Positions 23,792 through 33,736 of a stretch of DNA of 64,000 nt are shown here, piece by piece. This stretch comes from Shewanella sp. AS1 (GTDB lineage: Bacteria; Pseudomonadota; Gammaproteobacteria; Enterobacterales; Shewanellaceae), in assembly GCF_021412565.1 (NCBI RefSeq), contig NZ_JAKCLJ010000001.1, positions 62,001 to 126,000 on the forward strand. Direction: 5' to 3'. The position numbers were made by a program, and so were the translations under genes. Every line of letters begins with the position of its first letter. Within the stretch, counting starts at the first letter, position 1. The notes beneath the pieces were generated by a model. That model was given only the letters and a program-made list of their open reading frames with translations. It did no database searches and was not told where the DNA came from.

Positions 23792-25608
23792 AGCCTCAGC
23801 TAACTCAGCTAACACAGCTAACTCAACTACTGCCATTTCTAAAACTGTTTAAGCGTCAGTGGCTGATGATGTCCATTGGTCTGCTATTGAGCGTGATCAC
23901 TCTGCTGGCGGGGATCGGCCTGCTGTCATTGTCTGGCTGGTTTCTCTCGGCCACGGCCGTGGCGGGCCTGAGTGTGATAACCGCCCAGGCTTTTAACTAT
24001 TTCACCCCGGCGGGTGGGGTGCGTTTTCTCTCGATCGCCCGCACGGTAAGCCGTTATGGTGAGCGTCTCGCCACCCATGAGGCCACCTTTAAGCTGCTGA
24101 CGGAGCTAAGATGCTGGACCTGGCGACGACTCTTGCCCCTGAGCGCCCAGGACTTAAAAGGGCTGCGGGGCGGCGATCTGCTCAATCGTTTAGTGGCCGA
24201 TATCGATACCTTAGATCATCTCTATCTGCGCTTGCTAACGCCTGTGGCGGCATCTTTGTTGATGATAGGGGCGCTCTACCTGTTTCTGGGCTGGTTCGAC
24301 CCTCGTCTGGCGTCAATCCTCTGTGGGCTATTGCTGCTGTTTTGGTTGTTATTGCCTCTGCTGTTTTACCGTCTTGGCCACAGGCCGGGGATCGAGCAGC
24401 TGGAAGATAAGCGCAGGCTCAGAGTGACTATGCTGGAATACCTGCAGGGGCAAGCGGAGCTGACCCTGTTCGGTGCCTTGCCCCGTTATCGCCACGCGCT
24501 GGACGAGGCTCAGGCCAGGCTGTTTGCCAGTCAGGAGGCTATGGTGAAAGTGACGGCGCGGAGTCAGGCCATGCTGGTGCTCTGTCATGGTTTGGCGCTG
24601 CTGGTGCTGTTTTACTTGGCCGCCGATGGGGTGGGCGAGTCCCTGCCGCCCGGGCCTATGTTGGCGCTGGTGGTGTTTATGACACTGGCCTGTATCGAGA
24701 TGCTGATGCCTGTTGCTGGCGCGTTTCAGCATCTGTCGGCCTGTGTCAGCGCAGCCAGCAGGGTGAGTGAGATAACCGAGCAGTCGCCAAGTATCCAGTT
24801 CGATTCATCAAGCACCCATAAGGTGAGCCGGGGTGAGTTGAGTATCAAGGCGCTGGATTTTAGCTATGGCGGGCAGGGTAGCAAGGTGCTCGATGGCATC
24901 GACTTTGAGGTGAAGGCCGGTGATAAGGTGGCCCTGCTGGGGCAAACTGGCTGCGGTAAATCCAGCTTGTTATCGCTGATTTTGCGTCAGTGGCAGGCGC
25001 AGTCGGGGCAGATATTGCTCGACGGTAAGCCGATTGAGGCATACAGCGAGGCCGAGCTCAGAGCCGGCATAGGGGTAATGAGCCAGCGTATCTATCTGTT
25101 TGCCGGCACCCTGAGGGATAACCTGACTTTGGCGCAAGCCGAACAAGTCGATACCGACTCGAAACCCTTGACGAGAGCTGAGCGAAAACAGGCACGGGAA
25201 GCCAATGATGCTAAGTTAATTGAGGTGCTAGAACGGGTGGGGCTTGGCAGTTTGACTCAAGGCGACAAGCCGCTGGATTGCTGGATAGGTGAAGGCGGTC
25301 GGCAGCTTTCTGGCGGCGAGCAGCGCCGTATCGGTGTGGTGCGTCTGCTGCTGCGTGATGCGCCGCTCTTGCTGCTCGATGAGCCAACCGAAGGGTTAGA
25401 TCAAGCGACAGAGCGGGAGATCATGGTGTTGCTGCTGGAATTTGCCCAACACAAGACGCTGCTGATGATAAGTCATAGGCTCACTGTCATGTCACAGATG
25501 GATGAAATTCATCTGATGGAGGCGGGGAGAATCCGCGTCAGTGGCAGTCATCAGAGCCTGCTACAGCAGGATGACTATTACGCCAGTTTGCATCGTCAGC
25601 TGGGTTAA
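23788..25608 (+). CDS. cydC: ABC exporter subunit CydC
   Basis: The 606-residue partner of CydD has six membrane helices (first at ~20-45), Walker A GQTGCGKSS (~388), signature QLSGGEQRR and Walker B LLLLDEPTEG. It overlaps cydD by ATGA, implying coupled translation. The N terminus reads MKPQLTQLTQLTQLL because the DNA has four near-identical 9-mers (CTCAGCTAA type) just after the start codon. A 15-residue insertion rich in Lys/Arg/Glu lies between Walker A and the signature (KPLTRAERKQAREANDAK). Confidence 0.95.
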   Translation: MKPQLTQLTQLTQLLPFLKLFKRQWLMMSIGLLLSVITLLAGIGLLSLSGWFLSATAVAGLSVITAQAFNYFTPAGGVRFLSIARTVSRYGERLATHEATFKLLTELRCWTWRRLLPLSAQDLKGLRGGDLLNRLVADIDTLDHLYLRLLTPVAASLLMIGALYLFLGWFDPRLASILCGLLLLFWLLLPLLFYRLGHRPGIEQLEDKRRLRVTMLEYLQGQAELTLFGALPRYRHALDEAQARLFASQEAMVKVTARSQAMLVLCHGLALLVLFYLAADGVGESLPPGPMLALVVFMTLACIEMLMPVAGAFQHLSACVSAASRVSEITEQSPSIQFDSSSTHKVSRGELSIKALDFSYGGQGSKVLDGIDFEVKAGDKVALLGQTGCGKSSLLSLILRQWQAQSGQILLDGKPIEAYSEAELRAGIGVMSQRIYLFAGTLRDNLTLAQAEQVDTDSKPLTRAERKQAREANDAKLIEVLERVGLGSLTQGDKPLDCWIGEGGRQLSGGEQRRIGVVRLLLRDAPLLLLDEPTEGLDQATEREIMVLLLEFAQHKTLLMISHRLTVMSQMDEIHLMEAGRIRVSGSHQSLLQQDDYYASLHRQLG

Positions 25609-25638
25609 TCCCTTAACACTATTCAAAAAGCAAAGCAC

Positions 25639-25670
25639 AAAAAAGCCAGTTGCATTGCAACTGGCTTTTT
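25639..25670. terminator. Bidirectional terminator between cydC and putA
   Basis: AAAAAAGCCAGTTGCA and its complement form a stem of about 16 bp with T runs on both strands, between convergent genes. Confidence 0.9.
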
Positions 25671-25721
25671 AGGAGAGCGTTAAGCTAACTCAAGCAGTTA
25701 TACCGCATTGTCGCTTATGGC

Positions 25722-28700
25722 TTATTCCTCGTTATCACCCAGAGACAAGAGGGTCGCATTACCACCGATAGCGGTGATGTTGTTGGTGCGTGTCTTCTCG
25801 GTCACGAAACGGGTCAGGTAGTGTGGGCCACCGGCTTTAGGACCTGTGCCCGACAGACCCTGACCGCCGAAGGGCTGTACGCCCACCACGGCACCAATCT
25901 GGTTACGGTTGATATAGACGTTACCCACATTTACCTTGCTGGCCAGCTCCATCGCATGGCTCTCGTTACGGCTGTGGATGCCCAGTGTCAGACCGAAACC
26001 TGTGGAGTTGATCTCATCAATCACCTTAGGCAGATCCGCCGCCTTGTAGCGAATAATGTGCAGGATAGGACCGAAATGTTCCTTCTCCAGCACCTTGATA
26101 GAGTCGATCTCTACTGCAGTCGGTGCCACAAAATGGCCATGTTCTGTGCCTGCTGGCAGTTCAAGCTGATTAACCAGACGACCGACCTGCTTGATATGGT
26201 CGATATGGGCATTCAGGTTGGTTTGGGCAGTGGCGTCGATCACAGGGCCCACATCGGTTTTCACCAGATTTGGATCGCCGATACTCAGCTCATCCATGGC
26301 GCCTTTGAGGACATCCAGCACTCGCTCGGCAACCTCTTCTTGCAGGAAGAGTACCCGCAGGGCCGAGCAGCGTTGGCCCGCGCTGGTGAACGAGGAGGAA
26401 ACCACATCGTTAACCACCTGCTCAGGCTGAGAGGTCGAGTCCACTACCATGGCATTCTGACCACCGGTTTCGGCGATCAATGGAATGATGGCACCTTTAC
26501 GCTCGGCCAGGGTCAGGTTGATTCGTTTTGCAGTCACGGTCGAGCCGGTAAAGCAGACGCCGCCGATGCGCTCGTCGCTGGTGATCGCCGCGCCTACTGT
26601 GGCACCTGTGCCAGGAAGGAATTGCAGCGCCTTAACCGGAATACCGGCTTGGTGAGCCAGCTGCACCGCGCGGTAACCTACGATAGAGGTCTGCTCGGCA
26701 GGCTTAGCCACGACTGTGTTACCCGCAGCCAAAGCTGCAGTAATTTGACCCAAGAAAATCGCCAGTGGGAAGTTCCAGGGGCTGATACAGACGAATACGC
26801 CGCGGCCTTGCAGGAACAGCTCGTTAAGCTCGCCAGTGGGGCCAGGCAGCAGCTCGGGTTTGCCCATCATCTTCTTGGCATGAACTGCGTAGTAACGACA
26901 AAAATCCACTGCTTCGCGCACTTCATCGATACCATCCTGAATGCTCTTGCCCGCTTCACGGGTACACAGGGCAATCAGCTCTTCGCGGTTCTCTTCTAAC
27001 AGATCCGCCAGTTTTTGCAGGGCGTTAGCGCGTACTTCCACCGGCGTTGCACACCAGTCACCGAAAGCTTGATGGGCGCTGGAAAGTGCCTGCTCTATGG
27101 CCTGTGCTCCTGCGAAGCTGACCTGACCGACCACTTGGCGGGTGTCGTAAGGGCTGAGCACATCGACTGTTTCACCGCTTAGGGTCTCGCCGTCGACGAT
27201 TGGGCCGGCTGTCCAGCTTGTGTCTTTATATTGCTCTAATGCCGCGAAGAAGGGGGCGGATTCCGAGATGATGTTCATGTTCATTCCCTTTGAGTTTTTA
27301 CGTTCAGCACCGAAGATGTCGGCTGGCTGAACAATTTTGTTATTTGCCAGGGTTTTGTAGCTTTTCAGGGTCGTCAAAGGATGGACAACCAAAGAGTCTA
27401 TTGGGGTCTTAGGATCCACCAATTTGTGCACAAATGAGCTGTTAGCGCCGTTTTCAAGTAGACGACGCACCAGGTATGGCAGCAGATCTTTGTGAGCTCC
27501 CACAGGGGCGTAGATACGCACCTTCTCCACGCCGCCCTCGGCGAGTAGCGTGTCGTACAGCTCTTCACCCATGCCGTGCAGACGTTGGAACTCATACAGA
27601 CGATCGCCAGCCATGGCGGTGATCGCGGCTATGGTTTGGGCATTGTGGCTGGCAAATTGCGGGTAAATGGCACCGCGGGTCCAATCCGAGAGCAGGTAGC
27701 GAGCACAGGCAAGGTATGACACATCTGTGCTGGCCTTGCGGGTGTAGAGTGGGTAACCGCCTTCACCGGCGATCTGTGCCCATTTCAGCTCGCTGTCCCA
27801 GTAAGCGCCTTTCACCAGACGAACCGGGATCTCATCTCCTTGCTCTTTGGCGAGTTTTGTCAGCCAGCAGAGTACGGGTAGGGCGCGTTTCGAGTAGGCT
27901 TGTACCACTATGCCGAGCAGTCCCCAACCTTTAACGGCATCACTGCGGTAGAGTTTTTCAAACAGTTTAAGAGAGAGCTCTAAACGGTCGGCTTCTTCGG
28001 CATCGATAGATACACCTACATTTAGGCTGCGAGCCTGAGATACCAGTTTGACTAGCGTGTCGTACAGCTCTGTCATGGTGCGCTCTTCGTTGGCAACCTC
28101 GTAGCGAGGATGCAGGGCAGAGAGCTTGATAGAGATGGTGGGGCGCGGCGCCTCGGTTTCGTCATACTCCTGCTCGCCTAAGGCTTGGATCGCATTGGAG
28201 TAATCGTCGAAATATTTGAAGGCATCTTTCATGGTCAGCGCGGCTTCACCCAGCATATCGTAGCTGTGGGTGTAGCCGAGTTTGCGCTTATCGTTGCTGT
28301 TTTTCAGGGCTTCGTTGATGGTACGGCCAAGGACAAACTGCTTGCCCATGATCTTCATCGCCGCCAGCATGGCCTGACGGATAACAGGCTCACCTAAACG
28401 GTTGATCAGACGATTAAGCAGACTGCTTGGCTTACCGTCTATATTTTTGTCCAGCTTGATGATCTTACCCGTCAACATCAGTCCCCAGGTCGAGGCGTTG
28501 ACTAAGGTTGAATCACTCTTACTCATGTGTTCGTCCCATTTCGCACCCGAGAGCTTATCTTCAATCAGTGCATCGGCGGTGGCGCCATCGGGAATACGCA
28601 GCAGGGCTTCAGCCAGACACATCAGGATGATCCCCTCTTGTGTGTCCAAACTGTACTGTTGCAAGAAAGCATCGATACCAACCATCAGACCCTTTTTATC

Positions 28701-28901
28701 GTATTGACGCACCTTAGTGACTAACTCATGGGCGCGCTGGGTGATCCGTTGGATTTCAGCCTCATCTGAGGGAACAAGCTTGATCAATTCACCGAGGTAT
28801 TGTTCTTCGTCGACAATGTAGTTATCGGTAATTGCGTTAAAAAGCTCATCCAGGGTAGCTGAGTCATAACGACCAGTCAGAACTTCACTTGCTTTGAACA
28901 T
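25722..28901 (-). CDS. putA: Bifunctional proline dehydrogenase / P5C dehydrogenase PutA
   Basis: The 1059-residue protein oxidises proline to glutamate in two steps. The N-terminal part holds the PRODH barrel (PTISIKLSALHPRY, SIDAEEADRLELSL, RLVKGAYWDSE). The C-terminal part is an aldehyde dehydrogenase with FTGSTVTAKR, the catalytic Cys in SAGQRCSALR and the glutamate in ETGGQNAM. It lacks the ribbon-helix-helix DNA-binding domain and the C-terminal extension of the ~1320-residue E. coli protein, so it cannot repress its own gene in that way. ATG at 28901 is supported by GGAAG and by the MFKASEVL start. Confidence 0.97.
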   Translation of the reverse strand: MFKASEVLTGRYDSATLDELFNAITDNYIVDEEQYLGELIKLVPSDEAEIQRITQRAHELVTKVRQYDKKGLMVGIDAFLQQYSLDTQEGIILMCLAEALLRIPDGATADALIEDKLSGAKWDEHMSKSDSTLVNASTWGLMLTGKIIKLDKNIDGKPSSLLNRLINRLGEPVIRQAMLAAMKIMGKQFVLGRTINEALKNSNDKRKLGYTHSYDMLGEAALTMKDAFKYFDDYSNAIQALGEQEYDETEAPRPTISIKLSALHPRYEVANEERTMTELYDTLVKLVSQARSLNVGVSIDAEEADRLELSLKLFEKLYRSDAVKGWGLLGIVVQAYSKRALPVLCWLTKLAKEQGDEIPVRLVKGAYWDSELKWAQIAGEGGYPLYTRKASTDVSYLACARYLLSDWTRGAIYPQFASHNAQTIAAITAMAGDRLYEFQRLHGMGEELYDTLLAEGGVEKVRIYAPVGAHKDLLPYLVRRLLENGANSSFVHKLVDPKTPIDSLVVHPLTTLKSYKTLANNKIVQPADIFGAERKNSKGMNMNIISESAPFFAALEQYKDTSWTAGPIVDGETLSGETVDVLSPYDTRQVVGQVSFAGAQAIEQALSSAHQAFGDWCATPVEVRANALQKLADLLEENREELIALCTREAGKSIQDGIDEVREAVDFCRYYAVHAKKMMGKPELLPGPTGELNELFLQGRGVFVCISPWNFPLAIFLGQITAALAAGNTVVAKPAEQTSIVGYRAVQLAHQAGIPVKALQFLPGTGATVGAAITSDERIGGVCFTGSTVTAKRINLTLAERKGAIIPLIAETGGQNAMVVDSTSQPEQVVNDVVSSSFTSAGQRCSALRVLFLQEEVAERVLDVLKGAMDELSIGDPNLVKTDVGPVIDATAQTNLNAHIDHIKQVGRLVNQLELPAGTEHGHFVAPTAVEIDSIKVLEKEHFGPILHIIRYKAADLPKVIDEINSTGFGLTLGIHSRNESHAMELASKVNVGNVYINRNQIGAVVGVQPFGGQGLSGTGPKAGGPHYLTRFVTEKTRTNNITAIGGNATLLSLGDNEE

Positions 28902-29231
28902 AGTAATTACTTCCACCTGACCTAAATTAGGGACAGTTTTGATAGGTAATAATGGCGCTTCATTATTTTTGTATACAATCTGGCGCCTTTCGCGCGCCGA
29001 TTATACATACAAAATGTGACGAGGAACACTATTACAAGATCTATTGTGAACTTTGTTTGATTTCGATCCTGTTGGTATGGTGCAAACCCAGTGTTTATAA
29101 GGGTTTTCTGATGTTTGACTTGAGCCATTTGGGAGGGGTTTACTGGCAAAATAATAGCAAAAAGCCAGCGCTTGATACGCTGGCTTTCTTGGTGGTGAGC
29201 TTTTAATAACACTTGTTATTAAAAACGGATA
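28902..29231. other. Intergenic region upstream of putA with two palindromes
   Basis: About 330 bases. On the minus strand TATAAT (29000-29005) is a good -10 element for putA, but the -35 is weak. Two perfect palindromes lie between it and the start codon: TTGTATACAA (28969-28978) and CCTAAATTAGG (28920-28930). They are candidate regulator sites. The terminator of the next gene is at 29155-29190. Confidence 0.5.
29155..29190 (-). terminator. Terminator of the YgiM-like gene
   Basis: On the minus strand GCCAGCG and CGCTGGC pair, with a seven-base loop and a CTTTTTGCT tail. Confidence 0.75.
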
Positions 29232-29807
29232 TCACCAACGATTCTTCTGGCGGCGACGGGGCCTTGGCAGATAGGCGATAATTACTCCGATCAGCAGACC
29301 TGCACCGGCAATCATACCGCCCTGCTTAAGCAGTTCATAGCGGTCATCGTTACGCAGTTTGGCCAATTCGCTGGTCGCCTTGTTGCGCTCGCTGGTGACA
29401 CTGGCTAACTGCTTCTCGGCGTTGGCCAGTTGGGATTTCAGCTGGCTGATGAGCTGCTGACCATCACTGCTCTGGTTTTTCAGGTCGGCATACTTAGACT
29501 GAATTGACTCCAGTTTGGCTTCCACTTCTGGCAACTGAATACGGAAGCTTTTAGTGTTGCTGAGCATCTCGGTTTGTACCCAGCCTTCACGGCCTTTATG
29601 GTCGACTATCTTGCTGTAGTCGCCCTGGGTTTCGCCCAGGAAAGTAACAGGTTGACCGGCTTCGACACTGCCTACAATACGGTATTGAGTGCTGGGACCA
29701 CCAAGGACATAGGTGAACACGTTATCGGAAATATAACGGTTAGGCTCGGCTGCCAAGAGATTAAACGACAGCGACATCATAGCTAGGGTAGATAAGAGTC
29801 TTAACAC
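29232..29807 (-). CDS. YgiM-like SH3 domain protein (TIGR04211 family)
   Basis: The 191-residue protein has a signal peptide (LLSTLAMMSLSFNLLAA), a bacterial SH3 domain (about 25-90, YVLGGPSTQYRIVGSV, GWVQTEML), a long coiled coil (about 95-155) and a C-terminal membrane helix (GAGLLIGVIIAYL) followed by Arg/Lys residues. It is therefore periplasmic and anchored at its C terminus. The family, like E. coli YgiM, has no settled function. The start is GTG at 29807. In E. coli ygiM is near ygiF and glnE, and the same neighbourhood is kept here with insertions. Confidence 0.85.
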   Translation of the reverse strand: MLRLLSTLAMMSLSFNLLAAEPNRYISDNVFTYVLGGPSTQYRIVGSVEAGQPVTFLGETQGDYSKIVDHKGREGWVQTEMLSNTKSFRIQLPEVEAKLESIQSKYADLKNQSSDGQQLISQLKSQLANAEKQLASVTSERNKATSELAKLRNDDRYELLKQGGMIAGAGLLIGVIIAYLPRPRRRQKNRW

Positions 29808-29956
29808 TTTGAGTTCTCTTCAACGAAATATTGCCACATGCTAGGGATTCAGGGCGCTTTTTGCAAGTGCTACTTGCGTGCTTCTTCTGGTCAATTTGTA
29901 CAGACGGCTCTGATTCTAGGGGGCAGCAGTAAAAAATAGGGGAAGTCACAGGGCAT

Positions 29957-29995
29957 AAAAAAAGGAAGTCCTGTGACTTCCTTTTTAGGGGGTAA
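29957..29995 (-). terminator. Terminator of the pit operon
   Basis: AAAAAGGAAGTC and GACTTCCTTTTT form a perfect stem with an ACAG loop and a T run of seven on the minus strand. Confidence 0.9.
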
Positions 29996-30007
29996 TTAAC
30001 TCTAAGG

Positions 30008-31276
30008 TTAATTAAAAATGCCTTTGATCATAAAGAAGAAGATGATCGACAGGCCGGCACCTGCAGGCAGGGTAACCACCCAGGAGACTACGATATTACG
30101 TACCACGCCGATATTGATCGCTGCAATACCACGCGCCATACCCACACCCAATACCGCACCTACTAAGGTTTGTGTGGTGGAGATAGGCAGACCCGTACCC
30201 GAGGCGATGACTACAGTCGATGCTGCGGCCAGCTCGGCGGCAAAACCACGGCTTGGGGTTAGGTGAGTAATGTTCTTACCTATGGTTTGCATTACGCGCT
30301 TACCAAAGATAGCCAGACCCATCACAATACCGACGGCACCCAGAGGCAGAATCCACCAGGTGAGCGCGGCTTTACTGCTGATCACGCCACCACTTTCAAC
30401 CACAGAAACCACGGCGGCTAAGGGGCCAATAGCGTTTGCCACATCGTTTGAGCCGTGAGCGAATGCCATACAACATGCGGTCACTACCATTAGGATGGCA
30501 AACACTTTTTCCACATTGAGGAACTGGGTTTTATGATCCGCTCTAGGGTCCATCTTCAGGCGTTTAATGGCGAAAATACCGCCAATACCCACCAGAACGG
30601 CAATCCCTACGGCAAGGGCATAGGCTTCACCGTTAGAGAAGTGCAAGCCTACGTGCTTAAGGCCTTTCTTGATGGTCACAAGTGACATCACAAAGCCAGC
30701 CAATGCCATGTAGAAAGGCACATAACGCTTGGCGTTATCCAGTGGTTTCTCTGTATTGAAGATCAGCTTCTGTACACTTTGGAAGATACAGAAAGCGATA
30801 AAACCAGAGATGGCAGGGGTGATAATCCATGAGCCAACAATACCTGTTACCTTGCCCCAGGCCACTGATTCTGGGTTAACACCTACGGCAGCAAACCCTA
30901 CGATTGCACCCACAATCGAGTGGGTAGTGGATACAGGCCAGCCCAGTGCTGACGCTGCAACCAGCCAGATCCCAGCTGCAAGCAGCGAGGCGATCATACC
31001 GTAGACCAATAACTCAGGCACATCGATGAAATAGCTTGAGTCTATGATCCCTTTACGGATAGTGCTGGTAACTTCACCACCGGCCAGATAGGCGCCGGCG
31101 AATTCGAATATCATTGCGATAATGATTGCTTGTTTAATAGTAATGGCATTTGAACCTACAGAGGTTCCCATTGCATTGGCGACATCGTTTGCGCCAATAC
31201 CCCACGCCATTAAAAAACCAAATGCGGCTGCAAAGGCGATAAGCCATGGCCCATTGGTGACTAATACATCAACCAT
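30008..31276 (-). CDS. Low-affinity inorganic phosphate transporter, Pit family
   Basis: A 422-residue membrane protein with the duplicated Pit signatures GANDVANAMGTSVGS (~28) and GSNDVANAIGPLA (~276), each in a half with about five helices. Pit proteins move phosphate as a metal-phosphate complex with protons. The upstream DUF47 partner (24 bases away) is the usual companion of this PitA-like branch and modulates transport. The large soluble loop between the halves is short, as in bacterial members. Confidence 0.92.
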   Translation of the reverse strand: MVDVLVTNGPWLIAFAAAFGFLMAWGIGANDVANAMGTSVGSNAITIKQAIIIAMIFEFAGAYLAGGEVTSTIRKGIIDSSYFIDVPELLVYGMIASLLAAGIWLVAASALGWPVSTTHSIVGAIVGFAAVGVNPESVAWGKVTGIVGSWIITPAISGFIAFCIFQSVQKLIFNTEKPLDNAKRYVPFYMALAGFVMSLVTIKKGLKHVGLHFSNGEAYALAVGIAVLVGIGGIFAIKRLKMDPRADHKTQFLNVEKVFAILMVVTACCMAFAHGSNDVANAIGPLAAVVSVVESGGVISSKAALTWWILPLGAVGIVMGLAIFGKRVMQTIGKNITHLTPSRGFAAELAAASTVVIASGTGLPISTTQTLVGAVLGVGMARGIAAINIGVVRNIVVSWVVTLPAGAGLSIIFFFMIKGIFN

Positions 31277-31300
31277 GTTGATACCTTGATAACTTGTGTT

Positions 31301-31981
31301 TTAGACGCGAGCTAACATTAGCTCTAGGCGGGAACCGACACGCTCAGCAAGATCTGCTAAGTCTCCAACCCACTCAATTATCTTATAAAGGAACATCACA
31401 TCGACCGGATTTAGCTCATTCTCAATGCTATATAACTGTCGACGTATCTTAATTTGTAAATCATCGGTATCTTCCTCAATGAGGTCGAGTTCACCGATCA
31501 TCTTAGCGACAAGATCGACTTCACGCCCACGAAAGCCCGCTTCTAACAGATCTTCGAGTTCGTTGATGGCTTGTTTTGCTTGGGCAACAGCATCGAGACA
31601 ACGCTGTAGATAAGCAGAAAAAGGATCTTGAATTGCTGCTGGGACAAGTAATTGACGGCCGATAATACGACCTGAAATGTCTTTCGCCTTGTTAGCGATC
31701 TTATCTTGCTGGGTAAGTAGCTCCAGTAAGTCAGTTCGTTCAACTGGCATAAACAGGCCACCAGGCAGAGTCAGACGGATCTCACGCTTGAGTTCGTCAG
31801 CTTCTCTTTCGGCTTGGCTGATCTGCTTACGAAGTTGAACCGCTTTGTCCCAGTCACCTGCGACAGTAGCTTCAAAAAAAGGCACAAGAATCGACGCACA
31901 GTCGTACACTTTGTCGATATGTTCTTGTAATGGTTTAATTGGCGATTTTGCAAACACGCCCAAAATAGAGTTTACTGGCAT
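31301..31981 (-). CDS. DUF47/TIGR00153 PhoU-like phosphate transport regulator
   Basis: The 226-residue all-helical protein begins MPVNSILGVFAKSPIKPLQEH, the TIGR00153 N terminus. Acidic metal-binding motifs of PhoU-like bundles (ELDLIEEDTDDL near 170) are present. Its gene precedes pit in the same operon, and such proteins are thought to gate Pit activity. Direct GTCAT repeats upstream at 32121 and 32133 have the wrong spacing for a Pho box. Confidence 0.9.
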   Translation of the reverse strand: MPVNSILGVFAKSPIKPLQEHIDKVYDCASILVPFFEATVAGDWDKAVQLRKQISQAEREADELKREIRLTLPGGLFMPVERTDLLELLTQQDKIANKAKDISGRIIGRQLLVPAAIQDPFSAYLQRCLDAVAQAKQAINELEDLLEAGFRGREVDLVAKMIGELDLIEEDTDDLQIKIRRQLYSIENELNPVDVMFLYKIIEWVGDLADLAERVGSRLELMLARV

Positions 31982-32235
31982 TGCCGTTTACCTATTTAGG
32001 TTATTCCACTGTTGGAAAATGCGGGCGCATGTTAACCCAAGCGACCGCGTATTGAAACTGTGTTTTTTTATAAAAAAACGTAGTTTTTATTCTAACGAGT
32101 TATATATAAACTCACCAAGCGTCATGGTAAAGGTCATTTATTGCAGAAATATGACATTATGAAGCTTTGGTTACCTTTGCATGATCTATTTATGACGACC
32201 ACCCTAAAATTAATCAAAAAGCGAGCAATTGGCGA

Positions 32236-33720
32236 ATGGAAGCCGAAATAGAACTTAAGCTATTTTTCCCCGAAAAAGAAAGAGAAGCCTTAATTTCGCT
32301 ATTAGATAGTCTACCTCATAGTGAAACAAAAGGATCGAAACATCTCACAAATAGTTATTTCGATACTCAAGCATTACAGTTGCGAAAATGGGACATGGGT
32401 CTACGTATTCGAGGCTGCGATGGCCACTTTGAACAGACAATCAAAACCGCAGGCACAGTAATAGGCGGCGTGCACTCCCGCCCCGAATACAATGTTGATA
32501 TCGATCAAGCAAAGGTGAATTTAGCCCTTTTCCCTGACACTATCTGGCCCGATAGCGCCGATTTGGCCAAAGTGGGCAATGAACTCCACTGCCTGTTTGA
32601 TACCGATTTTACCCGTCAGACCTGGCATATCTATATAGAAGAGAGCCTGGTCGAAGTGGCGCTGGATATCGGCAGCATCAGCGCCAATGGTTTGAGTGAG
32701 CCTATTTGCGAACTGGAATTCGAGCTTTTGGCCGGTGAGACTCAGGCGCTCTTGAGCCTTGGGGAGCGAGTCACGGCGCAAATTCCGGCTCGTCTCGGCC
32801 AGGCGAGCAAGGCCCAACGCGGCTATCGGCTGGCGGCCATGTCCAGTCCTTTGCAGTTGGAGGCGCTCACCTTTATTCAGCTCGGTGAGGTAAAAGATCT
32901 TAAGCAGGCCTTTATTGCGCTTTTAAGCACGGGTCTTGAGCGTTGGCAGGGGCTGGAAGCCATGTTGCTCGATGCCAGCCTGGAGCAGCAACCCTTGCTG
33001 AGTTACCGTCTGCGCTCCTGTATTCGTCTGCTGCGCTGCTCACTGTCGCAGTTTAATCTGTTAACGCCTCAGCTTGAAGATGAGTTTGCTGGTCTCGAAG
33101 GCTATCTGGATTTTGTCGAGCAGGGGCAGAGTCTGGTGCAAGTGCTGCAAGATGATGAACTGCAGGGCGCCGATCTGCCAGACGCTAAGGCCGAGGGGCT
33201 TATCGAGCTTGCAAGGCAGCGGCTCGACTCTCTTAATATGCCAAAGGCGATCGACGCTATGCTGCAGGATATCCGCTATGGCCATCTGCAGCTGACCTTA
33301 GTGAAACTGCTGTTTCAGTGCCGCGCCGGTAAGCTCAACTTGACTAAGCAGCAGGACTTGCAGCAGTTTGCCGACGAGATGCAGGAAGCCTCATGGCTGC
33401 GAATCGTAAAATTGATGCCCTCGGAAGTGGCACTGAGTAGCGAAGATTATCAGCAGTTTGCCAAGGCGCTGGATGAGAGCATCTTAGTGGGCATGGCCTA
33501 TGGCGAGCTCTATTCGTCCAAGTCGCGGGATCAGTTTAGGGCGCCCTGGCAGGATCTTATCTTAGGTATACGCACTCTGGCGGCCTACCGTCTACTGAGG
33601 CAGCTGGACGGCAGCGATAAGGCGCTGCAGCTTTGGCTGGATAATATGGAGCAGAGTCTGCTGTTTGCCATGGAACATACCCGTCGCAGCGCGCTCAAGG
33701 CGCAGCCTTATTGGCGCTAA
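32236..33720 (+). CDS. ygiF: Inorganic triphosphatase, CYTH plus CHAD domains (YgiF-like)
   Basis: The 494-residue protein starts MEAEIELKLFF, whose ExExK motif defines the CYTH tunnel fold (residues ~1-200). The C-terminal part (~220-490) is a helical CHAD domain with conserved His/Arg (SYRLRSCIRLLR), which binds polyphosphate. E. coli YgiF is a metal-dependent triphosphatase acting on PPPi. In E. coli ygiF directly precedes glnE; here about 7 kb with the PspA-type cluster lies between them. It is convergent with the channel gene, 16 bases apart. Confidence 0.92.
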   Translation: MEAEIELKLFFPEKEREALISLLDSLPHSETKGSKHLTNSYFDTQALQLRKWDMGLRIRGCDGHFEQTIKTAGTVIGGVHSRPEYNVDIDQAKVNLALFPDTIWPDSADLAKVGNELHCLFDTDFTRQTWHIYIEESLVEVALDIGSISANGLSEPICELEFELLAGETQALLSLGERVTAQIPARLGQASKAQRGYRLAAMSSPLQLEALTFIQLGEVKDLKQAFIALLSTGLERWQGLEAMLLDASLEQQPLLSYRLRSCIRLLRCSLSQFNLLTPQLEDEFAGLEGYLDFVEQGQSLVQVLQDDELQGADLPDAKAEGLIELARQRLDSLNMPKAIDAMLQDIRYGHLQLTLVKLLFQCRAGKLNLTKQQDLQQFADEMQEASWLRIVKLMPSEVALSSEDYQQFAKALDESILVGMAYGELYSSKSRDQFRAPWQDLILGIRTLAAYRLLRQLDGSDKALQLWLDNMEQSLLFAMEHTRRSALKAQPYWR

Positions 33721-33736
33721 TTGCGGGTTAAACTCG

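Noticed and set aside
25821-26999. 392-residue plus-strand frame opposite putA
   Set aside because: It is a shadow of the strongly conserved putA coding sequence and has no family features.
32121-32137. Pho box before the DUF47-pit operon
   Set aside because: The GTCAT repeats are 12 bases apart, not 11, and the flanking bases do not match a PhoB box.
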